Positions 55,492 through 64,000 of a DNA stretch of 64,000 nt are shown here, piece by piece (position 1 is the stretch's first letter; each line of letters starts with the position of its first letter). The DNA is taken from assembly GCF_000967725.1 (NCBI RefSeq), contig NZ_JXYE01000003.1:1-64000 (forward strand). The letters run 5' to 3'. The notes beneath the pieces are model-generated. The model was given only the letters and a program-made list of their open reading frames with translations. It made no database searches and was not told the origin of the DNA. The translations under genes and the position numbers were made by a program. Origin of the DNA: Loktanella sp. S4079 (GTDB taxonomy: Bacteria > Pseudomonadota > Alphaproteobacteria > Rhodobacterales > Rhodobacteraceae).

Positions 55492-56775
55492 TCAATATCC
55501 TAAGACTGTAGGCAGCCAGATGACGGTTTGCGGCACAAAGGTCAGCACCAGCAGAACGGCTACTTCAACAAGGAAAAAAGGCAGGATTGCTTTGGTAAGC
55601 CGTGCCATTCCGACACCGGCGATCCCTTCGGCCACGAATAGACACAAGCCCAGCGGCGGCGTGATCAGGCCGATCATCAGGTTAAAGATGACCAAGATAC
55701 CAAAATGCACCGGATCAACGCCTAGGCTGACAGCGATGGGGTGCAGAATTGGCACCAGCACCAACATCGCGGCGATCCCTTCAAGGAACAGGCCAACAAA
55801 GAGGAACAGGATGATCACTGCAATCAAGAAGGTCGTCTTGCTATCCACGTTACCCAGCACCCAGTCGGTCAGCATGTTTGGAACGCGGTTATATGTCAGC
55901 AACCAGTTCGCAGCAGACACCGCAGCAATGATGATCATGATGACAGCACTATCGCGCATCGCATCGGTGAACAGACGCGGCAAAGACGCGAATGAAATCT
56001 TGCGATAAACGAACGCCCCGATGACCAACGCGTAAGCCACGGCAAAGCTGGCCGCTTCGGTCGGGGTGACAACGCCCAACAAGATTGAACCGACAACAAA
56101 CACGGGCATCAACAGCGGCAGGATGCCACCGAGCAGCGCCTGACGTGCAGGAACGGGTTCTTCGTTCAGAGCAGCAGATGCGGCGTTAATTTTGTCCATG
56201 TCGACAGTCATCATGACGTAGACAGACAAGAATACCGCCAACAGCAGGCCGGGGATGATACCCGCCATGAACAGCGCAGGCACAGACACGCCCGTCACGA
56301 TCAACGCATAGATAATCACAGGGATAGAAGGTGGAATGATCGGGCCAATCACCGATGAGGCTGCGGTTAGTGCAGCAGAATAAGCGCGGTCATAGCCGTG
56401 CTTTTCCATTTCCGGGATAAACACGCGGCCAATGGCAGAGGTATCCGCAACCGCCGAACCAGATAGCCCCGCGAAAATCACAGAAGCCCAGATGTTCACC
56501 ATCGCAAGGCCCGCACGCATACGCCCAACAAGGACGTTTGCAAATGCGATGATCCGCCCCGTGATACCGCTTTCGTTCATCAGCTCTCCGGCGAGAACAA
56601 ACAGCGGAATCGCAAGCAGTGGGTAAGAGTTGAGACCGTTGAACAGCTCTGTCGCGACGATCCGAAGATTATACGGCGCATCGCCCGTCGCCATAAAGTA
56701 TGACAGCGAAGCAAGAATAGCGAAGGCAATCGGCGCACCAATTAACAGCCCTGCAATCAGGATTACATAGATCAT
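55492..56775 (-). CDS. TRAP transporter large permease subunit (shikimate/quinate operon)
   Basis: The 427-residue DctM-family protein has about twelve helices, with GLSGSAVADTSAIGRVFIPEM, SSVIGPIIPPSIPVII and the C-terminal ITPPLGLCLFVAEGIAG repeat. It is 1 bp after dctQ and 1 bp before quiC. Shikimate, quinate or dehydroshikimate is the expected substrate from the enzymes encoded with it. Confidence 0.92.
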   Translation of the reverse strand: MIYVILIAGLLIGAPIAFAILASLSYFMATGDAPYNLRIVATELFNGLNSYPLLAIPLFVLAGELMNESGITGRIIAFANVLVGRMRAGLAMVNIWASVIFAGLSGSAVADTSAIGRVFIPEMEKHGYDRAYSAALTAASSVIGPIIPPSIPVIIYALIVTGVSVPALFMAGIIPGLLLAVFLSVYVMMTVDMDKINAASAALNEEPVPARQALLGGILPLLMPVFVVGSILLGVVTPTEAASFAVAYALVIGAFVYRKISFASLPRLFTDAMRDSAVIMIIIAAVSAANWLLTYNRVPNMLTDWVLGNVDSKTTFLIAVIILFLFVGLFLEGIAAMLVLVPILHPIAVSLGVDPVHFGILVIFNLMIGLITPPLGLCLFVAEGIAGVGMARLTKAILPFFLVEVAVLLVLTFVPQTVIWLPTVLGY

Positions 56776-56776
56776 A

Positions 56777-57304
56777 TTATTGTCCCCGCAGCGCAGTCAC
56801 GCGCTCGATGAATTTTAGAACAGCGGCAAGCGTGATCATCGCGCCGCCGATAACCAGCGCGTATTGGTATGGTCCAAGTGTCCCCAAGGCGTTCAATGCC
56901 TTGATCCCGGTGACGTCACCCAACCAGCGCGACAGACCGAACATCCCCGAAGACATTGTGCCACCGCGACGTTCAACAAAGGCAAGCGCCGAAAGCACCA
57001 GCATCACCCCAGTCACAGCCATCAGAATATCGCCAGCCACAAACATCATGGTTTTGCGACGCTCGTTGAGGAAATCAATGACGATGGTGAAACGGATGTG
57101 CCGGTCTTGCATATAAGCCAAAGCGACACCGAACATGACGCCGTAGACAGATAGATAGACAGGCAGCTCTTCGCCCCATTGCACGGATTCACCAATGGTG
57201 TAGCGGCGTAGCGAATTGACGAAGATAATTGCGAAAACTAACCCCATCGAAAGGCCAGCCCCCCAACCGAATATGCGGCTTACAATTGAATTCAGTTTTG
57301 CCAT
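56777..57304 (-). CDS. TRAP transporter small permease subunit (shikimate/quinate operon)
   Basis: The 175-residue DctQ-family protein has four helices and the stretch WGEELPVYLSVYGVMFGVALAYMQDRHIRFTIVID. Start at 57304 behind GAGGAG; a five-codon extension upstream is possible but lacks a ribosome site. It is separated from dctP by a strong stem-loop. Confidence 0.9.
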   Translation of the reverse strand: MAKLNSIVSRIFGWGAGLSMGLVFAIIFVNSLRRYTIGESVQWGEELPVYLSVYGVMFGVALAYMQDRHIRFTIVIDFLNERRKTMMFVAGDILMAVTGVMLVLSALAFVERRGGTMSSGMFGLSRWLGDVTGIKALNALGTLGPYQYALVIGGAMITLAAVLKFIERVTALRGQ

Positions 57305-57335
57305 CGGGGCTCTCCTCATTCGGGGTATTTAAGGT

Positions 57336-57361
57336 GTGGACCGCGCCGAAACGCGGCCCAC
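57336..57361 (-). terminator. Stem-loop between dctP and dctQ of the shikimate operon
   Basis: On the minus strand GTGGGCCGCG pairs with CGCGGTCCAC (10 bp with one G-U) around a 6-nt loop. There is no long U-tract, so partial read-through into the permease genes is expected. Confidence 0.7.
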
Positions 57362-57378
57362 AAGATTGTCGGATTTGC

Positions 57379-58386
57379 TTATTGCGTAGCAGCGACAGCG
57401 GCTTGCAGTTGGTCGATCCAAGCTGCGTCGTCGCCCAGTTCACCGCGTAGGAATTCTACAACAGCAGGCTGTGCTTTTTCAGCAAACATTGCCAGTTCGT
57501 CAGCAGTTGGGGAATAAACCTGCATGCCTTCTTCTTGAACAGCCAGAACGCCTTGTGCAGATGTCCACTGTTGGATCGAACGACCCATGTTACCTGCAAC
57601 GATTGCAGCGCGTGCCACAACTTCTTGCTCTGCAGCAGTCAGCGACTGGAAGAACTCATCGCTGATGACAAGGAAGTCAGCCGCATAAACGTGGCCGTCC
57701 AGTGTCATGTACTTTTGCAACTGGTGCAGGCCGTTGTTGTAGATAACGCCAACAGGGTTTTCCTGACCGTCAACAACACCGGTGGACAGCGCGTTTGGCA
57801 GTTCTGTCCATGCGATTGGTGTTGGCTCACCGCCAAGACCGCTAACCATTTCCAGATACAGCGGGATAGGCTGCACGCGGAACTTCAGACCTTCCATGTC
57901 TGCCGGTGTACGAATTTCACGTGTGTTGTTTGTGAAGTTACGGAAACCAGTTTCGCCAAACGCCAATGTGCGCATGCCAGTCTGCTCTAGGCAGTGTGCC
58001 GCAAGTGCGTCACCGAATTCACCGTCCAGCACTTCCCAAGCGACAGTCGCGGATGCGAATGTGTAAGGGATATCGAGAACAGAAGCCGCTGGACACGCTT
58101 TCGACATTGCGCCTGAAACGATTGTCATTTGCAGCAGGCCTTCTTGAACCTGGCCGACCAGCTCGTCTTCGTTACCCAATGCGCCTGCTGGGAAGATTTC
58201 CACGTCAAGGTTTGTTTCACCTTCGACGATGTTGCGGAAAACCTGTGCTGCAGCACCTTTTTTGGAACCAGTCCATTCGTCTGGGTCAACGTGCGCGATA
58301 CGGATTGTTTGTGCCGAAGCAGCAGAAGCTGCAAGGCCCAGAGTAAGGGCAGCAGTCGCCGCGATAGTTTTCAATGTGAAACGCAT
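57379..58386 (-). CDS. TRAP transporter substrate-binding protein (probable shikimate/quinate)
   Basis: The 335-residue DctP-family receptor has a Sec signal peptide (MRFTLKTIAATAALTLGLAASAASAQ) and TIRIAHVDPDEWTGSKKGAAAQVF. The conserved arginine region is ADMEGLKFRVQPIPLYLEMV with ALSTGVVDGQENPVGVIY. GGGAGG precedes the ATG. It follows the aroE-type gene by 22 bp on the same strand. Confidence 0.92.
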   Translation of the reverse strand: MRFTLKTIAATAALTLGLAASAASAQTIRIAHVDPDEWTGSKKGAAAQVFRNIVEGETNLDVEIFPAGALGNEDELVGQVQEGLLQMTIVSGAMSKACPAASVLDIPYTFASATVAWEVLDGEFGDALAAHCLEQTGMRTLAFGETGFRNFTNNTREIRTPADMEGLKFRVQPIPLYLEMVSGLGGEPTPIAWTELPNALSTGVVDGQENPVGVIYNNGLHQLQKYMTLDGHVYAADFLVISDEFFQSLTAAEQEVVARAAIVAGNMGRSIQQWTSAQGVLAVQEEGMQVYSPTADELAMFAEKAQPAVVEFLRGELGDDAAWIDQLQAAVAATQ

Positions 58387-58408
58387 GGTATCCTCCCTTT
58401 TGCGTCAA

Positions 58409-59302
58409 TTATGAGGTCATCGCCTCAAAGGTTGCTTTCATCCGGTCAGCGTCAGGTCTGCGACCGGTGAACAATTCAAATGCCCGCACCGCCTGATAGA
58501 CGGCCATCCCTGATCCCGGCAGAACTCGGCAGCCTTTGGCGCGGGCAGCGGCCAAGAGTTCAGTTTCGAGCGGGAAATAAACGATATCTGCGACCCACAT
58601 TTCCGGGCGCAGTTGGGAAACGGGATAGGCGGTGCCGGGTAGCTTGGCCATTCCGACAGGTGTCGCATTCACAACGCCGTCAGGCTGTAGCGCAAGCATT
58701 TCGTCTAAATCAGCAACATCAACAACAATATCACCGCCGACACCCGCGATCTGCGCTTGTAGCGCGTCAGCACGTGCATGGTCGCTATCGGCAATTGTCA
58801 GACGTTTCACGCCCAGCGAAGCAAAGGCATGTGCGACCGCAACACCTGCACCCCCTGCCCCAATCTGCAACACGTGACCCAGCGCAGCGCCGGGCATGTT
58901 CTGACGAAAACCTTCTTCAAAGCCGACTTTGTCCGTGTTGTGACCAATGCGACGGCCATCTTTGAACACGACAGTATTCACGGCGCCGATGGCTTTGGCG
59001 TTATCGGATAGCTCATCCAACAATGGAATGACGTCAATTTTGTATGGAAATGTGATGTTCAAGCCCGCAAATCCACAGATTTCTGCGGCATCAATGATTT
59101 GCGCAAGTGGGCGATCACCACCGGGAAACTGATCAACATCCAACAACTGATAAATTAGGCGCTGTCCCTGGGCGGCGGCTTCTTGCATGTGCATGCGTGG
59201 CGTGCGCGAGCGCTGAATCCCACGACCAACCAACCCAATAATCAAATCATCCAAAGCGCCCTCAGCGGCGTCCTTTGCCATGATTTCAGTCTGCGATGTC
59301 AT
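58409..59302 (-). CDS. aroE: Shikimate/quinate dehydrogenase (AroE family, catabolic)
   Basis: The 297-residue protein has the shikimate-binding GRGIQRSRTPRMHMQEA, the catalytic lysine in LNITFPYKIDVIPLLDELS, the aspartate in GHNTDKVGFEEGF and the nucleotide site QIGAGGAGVAVAHAFA. In this operon the catabolic direction is expected: shikimate or quinate oxidised to the 3-dehydro acid that feeds QuiC. GGGGGGAC precedes the ATG. It is the first gene of the operon, divergent from the TetR gene. Confidence 0.9.
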   Translation of the reverse strand: MTSQTEIMAKDAAEGALDDLIIGLVGRGIQRSRTPRMHMQEAAAQGQRLIYQLLDVDQFPGGDRPLAQIIDAAEICGFAGLNITFPYKIDVIPLLDELSDNAKAIGAVNTVVFKDGRRIGHNTDKVGFEEGFRQNMPGAALGHVLQIGAGGAGVAVAHAFASLGVKRLTIADSDHARADALQAQIAGVGGDIVVDVADLDEMLALQPDGVVNATPVGMAKLPGTAYPVSQLRPEMWVADIVYFPLETELLAAARAKGCRVLPGSGMAVYQAVRAFELFTGRRPDADRMKATFEAMTS

Positions 59303-59352
59303 TTACGTCCCCCCTGGCCAGCGATTCTGTCTTGTGTCGCCGGAACGGGCAC

Positions 59353-59405
59353 AATGAACCATACGGTTAATTAGGTGTCAATCGCTTTGAACCAACAGGT
59401 TAATT
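59353..59405 (-). promoter_or_regulatory. Two TetR-type operators flanking the -35 box of the shikimate operon
   Basis: GAACCATACGGTTAATT (59356-59372) and GAACCAACAGGTTAATT (59389-59405) match at 14 of 17 positions, and each contains AACC-N4-GGTT dyad symmetry. Their spacing is 33 bp. Between them, on the minus strand, is TTGACA (59381-59376), with a 17-base gap to TTCATT (59358-59353) as a weak -10. Confidence 0.7.
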
Positions 59406-59438
59406 GCCGTGGCGGCTTTTTAGCTTTATGAAGTCGCC

Positions 59439-60107
59439 ATGACAGCCGACGCCAAAACAAAAACCACACGTCAACGCGGGTCGTGGAAACAAGACCCTGA
59501 AGCCGTAAAAGCCGATATTTTAAGGGTTGCGCGCGAGGAATTCGCCGCACACGGCCTGTCAGGCGCGCGCGCGCAAGAGATCGCTTCGCGAACAAAAACA
59601 TCCAAACGGATGATCTTTTACTACTTCAAGGACAAAGAGAACCTCTACCGCGAGGTGCTTGAACAAGCGTACCGCGATGTGCGCACAGGCGAGAAAGCGC
59701 TTGAGCTTGAAAACCTCGATCCAGTTGCTGCCCTACGCAAACTGGTTGCCTATACTTTTGACCACCACCGTGCGAACGAAGACTTCATTCGACTGGTTAT
59801 GATCGAAAACATCCATCGCGGATCACATGTCGCCGAATCTGACACGATCCGCGCTGGTAACTCTCCGGTTGTTGAGCAGTTAAAAGAGATTGTTGAACGC
59901 GGCCAGCAGCAGGGCATTTTTCGCGACGACATCGACCCACTCCAATTGCACTGGAAGATCAGCGCGTTTTGTTTCTTCAACGTCTCGAACGAGGCAACTT
60001 TTTCGGTAATTTTCGGCAACGAGATGACCACGCAAACCGGACAAGATTCGCTAAAAGCGGATGTCGTGGACACGATTGTAAAGTCCGTCCTAACAACCTC
60101 AACCTAA
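59439..60107 (+). CDS. TetR-family regulator of the shikimate/protocatechuate operon
   Basis: The 222-residue protein has a TetR DNA-binding domain (VKADILRVAREEFAAHGLSGARAQEIASRTKTSKRMIFYYFKDKENLY, residues about 22-70) and a helical ligand domain. It is divergent from the aroE-type gene, with paired dyads in the 136-bp gap. Repression lifted by shikimate, quinate, dehydroshikimate or protocatechuate is inferred; the effector cannot be read from the sequence. Confidence 0.9.
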   Translation: MTADAKTKTTRQRGSWKQDPEAVKADILRVAREEFAAHGLSGARAQEIASRTKTSKRMIFYYFKDKENLYREVLEQAYRDVRTGEKALELENLDPVAALRKLVAYTFDHHRANEDFIRLVMIENIHRGSHVAESDTIRAGNSPVVEQLKEIVERGQQQGIFRDDIDPLQLHWKISAFCFFNVSNEATFSVIFGNEMTTQTGQDSLKADVVDTIVKSVLTTST

Positions 60108-60252
60108 GGGCGTTTTCACTGCATAATTCATGTGCAGGACGGGGTGCAACGCGCAGAATTCACACACAATACTATTGCAATGTGCCGATAATGCTGCAAT
60201 TGCAAACAGTGTGTAAATTTTTTTCGTTTTGGTCAACTTTTTGCCGCATTCG

Positions 60253-60271
60253 TGGCGGAGAGACACCGCCA
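60253..60271 (+). promoter_or_regulatory. Small leader hairpin before the PstS-like/OmpA fusion gene
   Basis: TGGCGG and CCGCCA form a 6-bp stem with a 7-nt loop about 40 bases before the start codon. It could terminate leader transcripts or stabilise the message. The rest of 60108-60312 shows no gene. Confidence 0.35.
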
Positions 60272-60312
60272 GAATAAGTATTCCAATCAAAATAAAACCA
60301 AGGGATTTCATT

Positions 60313-61866
60313 ATGCTAAAGTTGAACAGGTGTGTCTGGGTAGCCCAAGCTGGTATCCTGGCTGCGATGCCTGCACTAGCTGAGGTCACACTTGAATCGA
60401 TGGATCGAACCATCCGCGTTTCAGGCGAATTGATCAAATTCGAAAACGAACAATACACGATTGCTTCTGGATTGGGTGAGTTGGTCATCGACGCCGACAA
60501 GGTGACTTGTAGCGGCGAAGATTGTCCGAACCTTGCGGACGAGCTGAACCAGCTGATCCGCATTGCTTCGAACCCATCTTTCACCACCGGCATTTTGCCG
60601 CCATTGATGGAAGAACTCGCCGCACAAAGTGATGCGTCACTTCAGCTTGTGGTACAGCAGACTGCTTCACAGTCGGGCCTGATCCTTGGCGAAGGTGGGC
60701 TTCTCTACGGCAACTATCAAATCCACAGCAATGACACATCGTCTGCGTTCGACAAACTCTACAACGGTGACGTTGAGATCGTATTCTCTGAACGCCGTGC
60801 AACAAACTCAGAAGTTGAGCGTTTCATTGAGGCGGGGCTTGGCAACCTGACCGACCCAACCCACGAAACGATCTTTGGCCAAGACGCGCTTGCCGCGGTT
60901 GTGTCACCTGAAAACCCTGTCAAATCCATCTCGGTTGCACAGACCGAGGCGATCTTCTCCGGTCAAATCACAAACTGGAGCGAAATTGGCGGTGCTGATT
61001 TGCCAATTCAGCTCTATGTTCCTGCCGACGGCGGTGAATTGGCTGATTACTTCACACGTGCGATTCTGGATCTGAACTTCTCGTCCTTCTCACCAAACGT
61101 GGATCGTTCGCTGAGCGCGGCAGCACTGGATCAACTTGTTGCCAATCAGCCTGGTGCGATTGCTCTGATCTCGACTGCGAATATCGATGCGGCGCGTCCT
61201 GTACGCCTTGCTTCGGCCTGTGGGATCATCGCAGAGCCCGACACATTCGCGATCCGCTCCGAGGACTACCCACTGACACGTCGTATGTATGCCTATACGA
61301 CCAACCGCACGTCGCCATCTCTCTTGCGCCGGATGATCACCATCCTGCAAAGCCCGAAAGGCCAAGAGATCGTGACAAACGCAGGTTTTGTCAGCTTGGA
61401 TTCTGAAACAGCGACGCTCGACGAATTTGGTCAACAGCTTGCCTATTCACTGGCTGCACCAGAGCAAAGCGGCGAATTGTTCAATATGCAGCAATTCACC
61501 CGCCAAGTTTTGGAATCTGAGCGTCTGTCCACAACCTTCCGCTTCTCAAGTGGTTCGAGCCAAATCGATAACAAATCACGTGCCGACGCGATCCGCCTGT
61601 CCGAGCTTCTCGAGCGCCCAGAATATCAAGGTGTTGAGATGCTTCTGATCGGCTTTACAGACTCGATCGGGAAAAGTGACCTGAACACCGTTCTGTCACG
61701 TCGTCGTGCAGCTCAAATTCGCGATGAGATCCTAGCAGCAAGTAATGGCCGGATTGATCCAAACGCCATCACCACGCTTGGGTTTGGTGCCGCATCTCCT
61801 GCAGCGTGCAACACAGACGAAGACGGGCGTCAAACCAACCGCCGCGTCGAAATCTGGCTACGCTAA
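60313..61866 (+). CDS. Fusion of a phosphate-binding-like (PBP2) domain to an OmpA C-terminal domain
   Basis: The 517-residue exported protein has a signal peptide (cleavage near ALA-EV, residue 23), a 70-residue N-terminal module, then a PstS-like periplasmic binding domain (about 90-370; AQTEAIFSGQITNWSEIGG, LYVPADGGELADYFTRAIL). A peptidoglycan-binding OmpA domain ends the chain (about 410-517; FSSGSSQIDN, LIGFTDSIGKSDLN, LSRRRAAQIRDEIL, NRRVEIWLR). AAGGGA precedes the ATG at 60313. No pst genes are nearby. A wall-anchored phosphate or anion receptor is inferred. Confidence 0.85.
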   Translation: MLKLNRCVWVAQAGILAAMPALAEVTLESMDRTIRVSGELIKFENEQYTIASGLGELVIDADKVTCSGEDCPNLADELNQLIRIASNPSFTTGILPPLMEELAAQSDASLQLVVQQTASQSGLILGEGGLLYGNYQIHSNDTSSAFDKLYNGDVEIVFSERRATNSEVERFIEAGLGNLTDPTHETIFGQDALAAVVSPENPVKSISVAQTEAIFSGQITNWSEIGGADLPIQLYVPADGGELADYFTRAILDLNFSSFSPNVDRSLSAAALDQLVANQPGAIALISTANIDAARPVRLASACGIIAEPDTFAIRSEDYPLTRRMYAYTTNRTSPSLLRRMITILQSPKGQEIVTNAGFVSLDSETATLDEFGQQLAYSLAAPEQSGELFNMQQFTRQVLESERLSTTFRFSSGSSQIDNKSRADAIRLSELLERPEYQGVEMLLIGFTDSIGKSDLNTVLSRRRAAQIRDEILAASNGRIDPNAITTLGFGAASPAACNTDEDGRQTNRRVEIWLR

Positions 61867-62025
61867 ACACGTTAAAATGAGTCGCGCTATGGTTGCGCAG
61901 AATCGCTTGCTGGGTTCTAATTACTCTGCATAGCGTCAGTGCACCGCGCGGCCCAAATATGAACATGAACGTGCCGCCACTTTGCCCAAAGCAGGTGCAA
62001 ACTGAGCGACACAACGGAGACGTAA

Positions 62026-63072
62026 ATGAAAAAGACGCCATTCCAGATTACTCGTCGCAAGCTGTTGGGTACAACCACTGCCGCGATGACGACAACGCTG
62101 GCTACGCCATCAATCCTGCGCGCTCAGGCTGTGAATACGCTTGATATGTCAGTGTGGTTACCCCTGCAAAGCGATGTCACGCAAAACTTGTTTTATCCAT
62201 GGGCCGAAGGCATCCAAGAGGTGACCGAGGGCCGCGTGGTCATCAACATTCTTCCAACACCTAAGGGTCCGCCACCTGCGCACCTCGAACTACTGCGTAC
62301 GGGTCAAATTGACGTTGGCTTTAGCATTCACGGCTATAGCCAAAACGAATTTGCCCGCGCCAAGATCGGTCAGTTCTCTTTCTTGGGTGACGCATATAGT
62401 TCATCGCAGGCTTTCTCTAAGGTTTACGGCCAACTGCTGCGCGGCGAAGAAGAGCACACTGGCATCACCCTGCTCGGCCTTTTCCAGCACGGTCCGGGCA
62501 TGCTGATGCTCAAGGACAAAACCATCCAAAGCCCAGAAGACTTCCAAGGACTGCGCGTGCGGACCTCTGGTGGTTACATTTCTGGGCTGATGTCTGACCT
62601 TGGCGCGACTAACGTACCAATGTCACCCACTGACGCGCGTCAGGCGCTGATCGACGGCACAATTGATGGTGTTTGCTTCCCCTTCGAAGGGGCAACCGCA
62701 TTTAACATCATCGACCAAATTACCTTCGTGTCAGAAATCCAAAGCGGTTACTACAACGCGACGTGGTTCCACGGCATGTCCAATGCAGCCGCTGATCGCC
62801 TACCTGCCGAAGACCTGGAAATCGTCAAGAGTTACTCTCACGAGATGATCCCAGTATTGGCGGCCAAGGCATTCGACTACGCGGATTACATTGGCAAGGA
62901 ACAAATCCTCGCCTCTGGCATCCCCATCGAACCCGCCGGCCAAGACGTCATCAACGCGGTGAAAAACGCAGGTGCCAGCTATGAAACAGCGTGGAGCACC
63001 GAAATGGCGAGCGCAGGCTTCGAAGGCGAACGCGCCCTGGCCTTTACGCGCCGTCTGACCTCTGGCGGCTAA
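62026..63072 (+). CDS. Lone TRAP transporter substrate-binding protein
   Basis: The 348-residue DctP-family receptor starts MKKTPFQITRRKLLGTTTAA, a clear twin-arginine signal, followed by ILRAQAVNTLDMSVWLP. Conserved parts are DFQGLRVRTSGGYISGLMSDLG and ALIDGTIDGVCFPFEGATAF. No DctQ or DctM gene is adjacent: the gene is followed by a strong terminator. It may feed a permease encoded elsewhere. Substrate unknown. Confidence 0.9.
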   Translation: MKKTPFQITRRKLLGTTTAAMTTTLATPSILRAQAVNTLDMSVWLPLQSDVTQNLFYPWAEGIQEVTEGRVVINILPTPKGPPPAHLELLRTGQIDVGFSIHGYSQNEFARAKIGQFSFLGDAYSSSQAFSKVYGQLLRGEEEHTGITLLGLFQHGPGMLMLKDKTIQSPEDFQGLRVRTSGGYISGLMSDLGATNVPMSPTDARQALIDGTIDGVCFPFEGATAFNIIDQITFVSEIQSGYYNATWFHGMSNAAADRLPAEDLEIVKSYSHEMIPVLAAKAFDYADYIGKEQILASGIPIEPAGQDVINAVKNAGASYETAWSTEMASAGFEGERALAFTRRLTSGG

Positions 63073-63087
63073 GCAAAGCAAGACATC

Positions 63088-63124
63088 AATCGAAGGGCTG
63101 CCCAAAACGGCCAGCCCTTCGATT
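63088..63124 (+). terminator. Terminator after the lone TRAP binding-protein gene
   Basis: AATCGAAGGGCTG and CAGCCCTTCGATT form a perfect 13-bp stem with an 11-nt loop starting 15 bases after the stop codon, followed by TAAATT. Confidence 0.85.
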
Positions 63125-63253
63125 TAAATTGCAAGGCTCGATGCGGAATGCTGCGGCTTGCACCAATGCCCGCTTTCAAGAGACCTGCAAAATCAGCACT
63201 TGCTCTTGTCCAATTGTGGTAGTCTGTTCGATTATCTATTCAGGAGTGCGCTG

Positions 63254-63793
63254 ATGAGCCAAAGCACAATAGAAAGAGTTCTCGCCAGAGCGCGGTCCGA
63301 CCAAACCAGGACGGATCAATCTGACATCTCACCCAGCACTATTCGGCCGAAGTTAACCGCTAGCGAGTTGTCAGAAAGCGTAGGTGAACTTGGGTTCGAA
63401 CCACCTAGTCTATACGTAGAATTGATGCAAACGGTTGGGAACGGTGGCTTTGGACCGGGCTACGGACTTATGGGTCTTGTCGGCGGCGCAACAGATGACA
63501 TGGGGAAAACAGCGGTCGGGTTGTATAAGGACTTTGAGCAGCTTGATCCCGATGACCCTACCTGGAAATGGCCACGTGGGCTACTCCCAGTATGCCATTG
63601 GGGCTGCGCTATTTATTCCTGTATTGATAGTGCGGAAGACGGCGCAACAATAAAGACATGGGACCCGAACGAATGGGAATACGGAACCTCGCCAGAACTT
63701 GCTATCCGCTCGACCGGAATGTCATTGGCGGAATGGTTAGGAACTTGGGCGGACGGTACCAACATCTGGGGTCAAATGTTTCCATCCAAGTGA
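63254..63793 (+). CDS. SMI1/KNR4 (SUKH) family protein
   Basis: The 179-residue soluble protein has SUKH-like features: SELSESVGELGFEPPSLYVELMQTVGNGGFGPGYGLMGL and LLPVCHWGCAIYSCIDSAEDG. SUKH proteins are often immunity proteins to contact-dependent or polymorphic toxins, but no toxin gene is seen next to it. I take the ATG at 63254 with CAGGAGTG upstream. It looks more AT-rich than the neighbouring operons by eye, which may reflect transfer. The remaining 63794-64000 holds nothing I recognise. Confidence 0.78.
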   Translation: MSQSTIERVLARARSDQTRTDQSDISPSTIRPKLTASELSESVGELGFEPPSLYVELMQTVGNGGFGPGYGLMGLVGGATDDMGKTAVGLYKDFEQLDPDDPTWKWPRGLLPVCHWGCAIYSCIDSAEDGATIKTWDPNEWEYGTSPELAIRSTGMSLAEWLGTWADGTNIWGQMFPSK

Positions 63794-64000
63794 ACCTGAA
63801 GATAAGCAACTAACACAGGCCATTAATTTGCTGGATACTCACGGACACCACGTAATCTGAGTAAATTTCGAAAGCAGACCTTGAAGCAACCGTTGGGACT
63901 GTCCACTCAGTCCGGCATTGCCGACCTCCGTCACTGTCAACACCCGATGATTTCTACTCGCGTCGCTGTTTGACTTGGTGTCGCCACTACGAGGGATGCA

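Overview
The window reads as chromosomal DNA of a heterotrophic alphaproteobacterium of the Roseobacter group (Rhodobacterales). The basis is an RpoE-ChrR singlet-oxygen pair next to a Cfa/DUF1365/FAD-oxidoreductase operon, a PcaQ-type LysR regulator divergent from pobA-pcaCHG, three complete TRAP transporters plus a lone TRAP binding protein, monomeric isocitrate dehydrogenase and a long QuiC-type dehydroshikimate dehydratase. No rRNA or tRNA gene was seen, so the taxonomic call rests on gene content only. No insertion sequence, prophage or CRISPR array was recognised.

Layout. 1-3000: a partial ORF and a hybrid sensor kinase. 3007-9477: malonate module with a GntR regulator, a divergent TRAP transporter, malonyl-CoA decarboxylase and malonyl-CoA synthetase. 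9481-15174: chrR-rpoE, divergent from a five-gene membrane-lipid operon. 15192-28334: galactoside module with IclR and an ABC ATPase divergent from the ABC transporter, alpha-galactosidase, a De Ley-Doudoroff route (SDR, dehydratase, DgoK, DgoA) and a GH42 beta-galactosidase. 28356-35424: isocitrate dehydrogenase, aldehyde dehydrogenase with a palindromic operator, a secreted RTX lipase and a GAF-Fis regulator. 35518-37353: LysR and an extradiol dioxygenase. 37399-60107: a 22-kb aromatic supercluster. 60313-63793: a PstS-like/OmpA fusion, a lone TRAP binding protein and a SUKH protein.

How the genes work together. Three peripheral routes meet at protocatechuate. The shikimate/quinate branch uses its own TRAP system, AroE and QuiC. 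The hydroxycinnamate branch uses a TRAP system, a feruloyl-CoA synthase, a hydratase, an SDR dehydrogenase, an amidohydrolase and an acyl-CoA dehydrogenase, and would deliver 4-hydroxybenzoate-type acids to PobA. Protocatechuate is then opened by PcaGH and processed by PcaB, PcaC and PcaD. No pcaI, pcaJ or pcaF is present. Instead a beta-keto acid cleavage enzyme (BKACE, formerly DUF849) is co-transcribed with pcaD and pcaB, which suggests a CoA-transferase-free end to the beta-ketoadipate pathway.

Several regulators sit beside clear palindromes: a MatR site, a GAF-Fis type double palindrome, a MarR site on a TATAAT box, paired TetR sites flanking a TTGACA box, and an IclR site. Genes for solute-binding proteins are repeatedly followed by strong stem-loops before the membrane-component genes.
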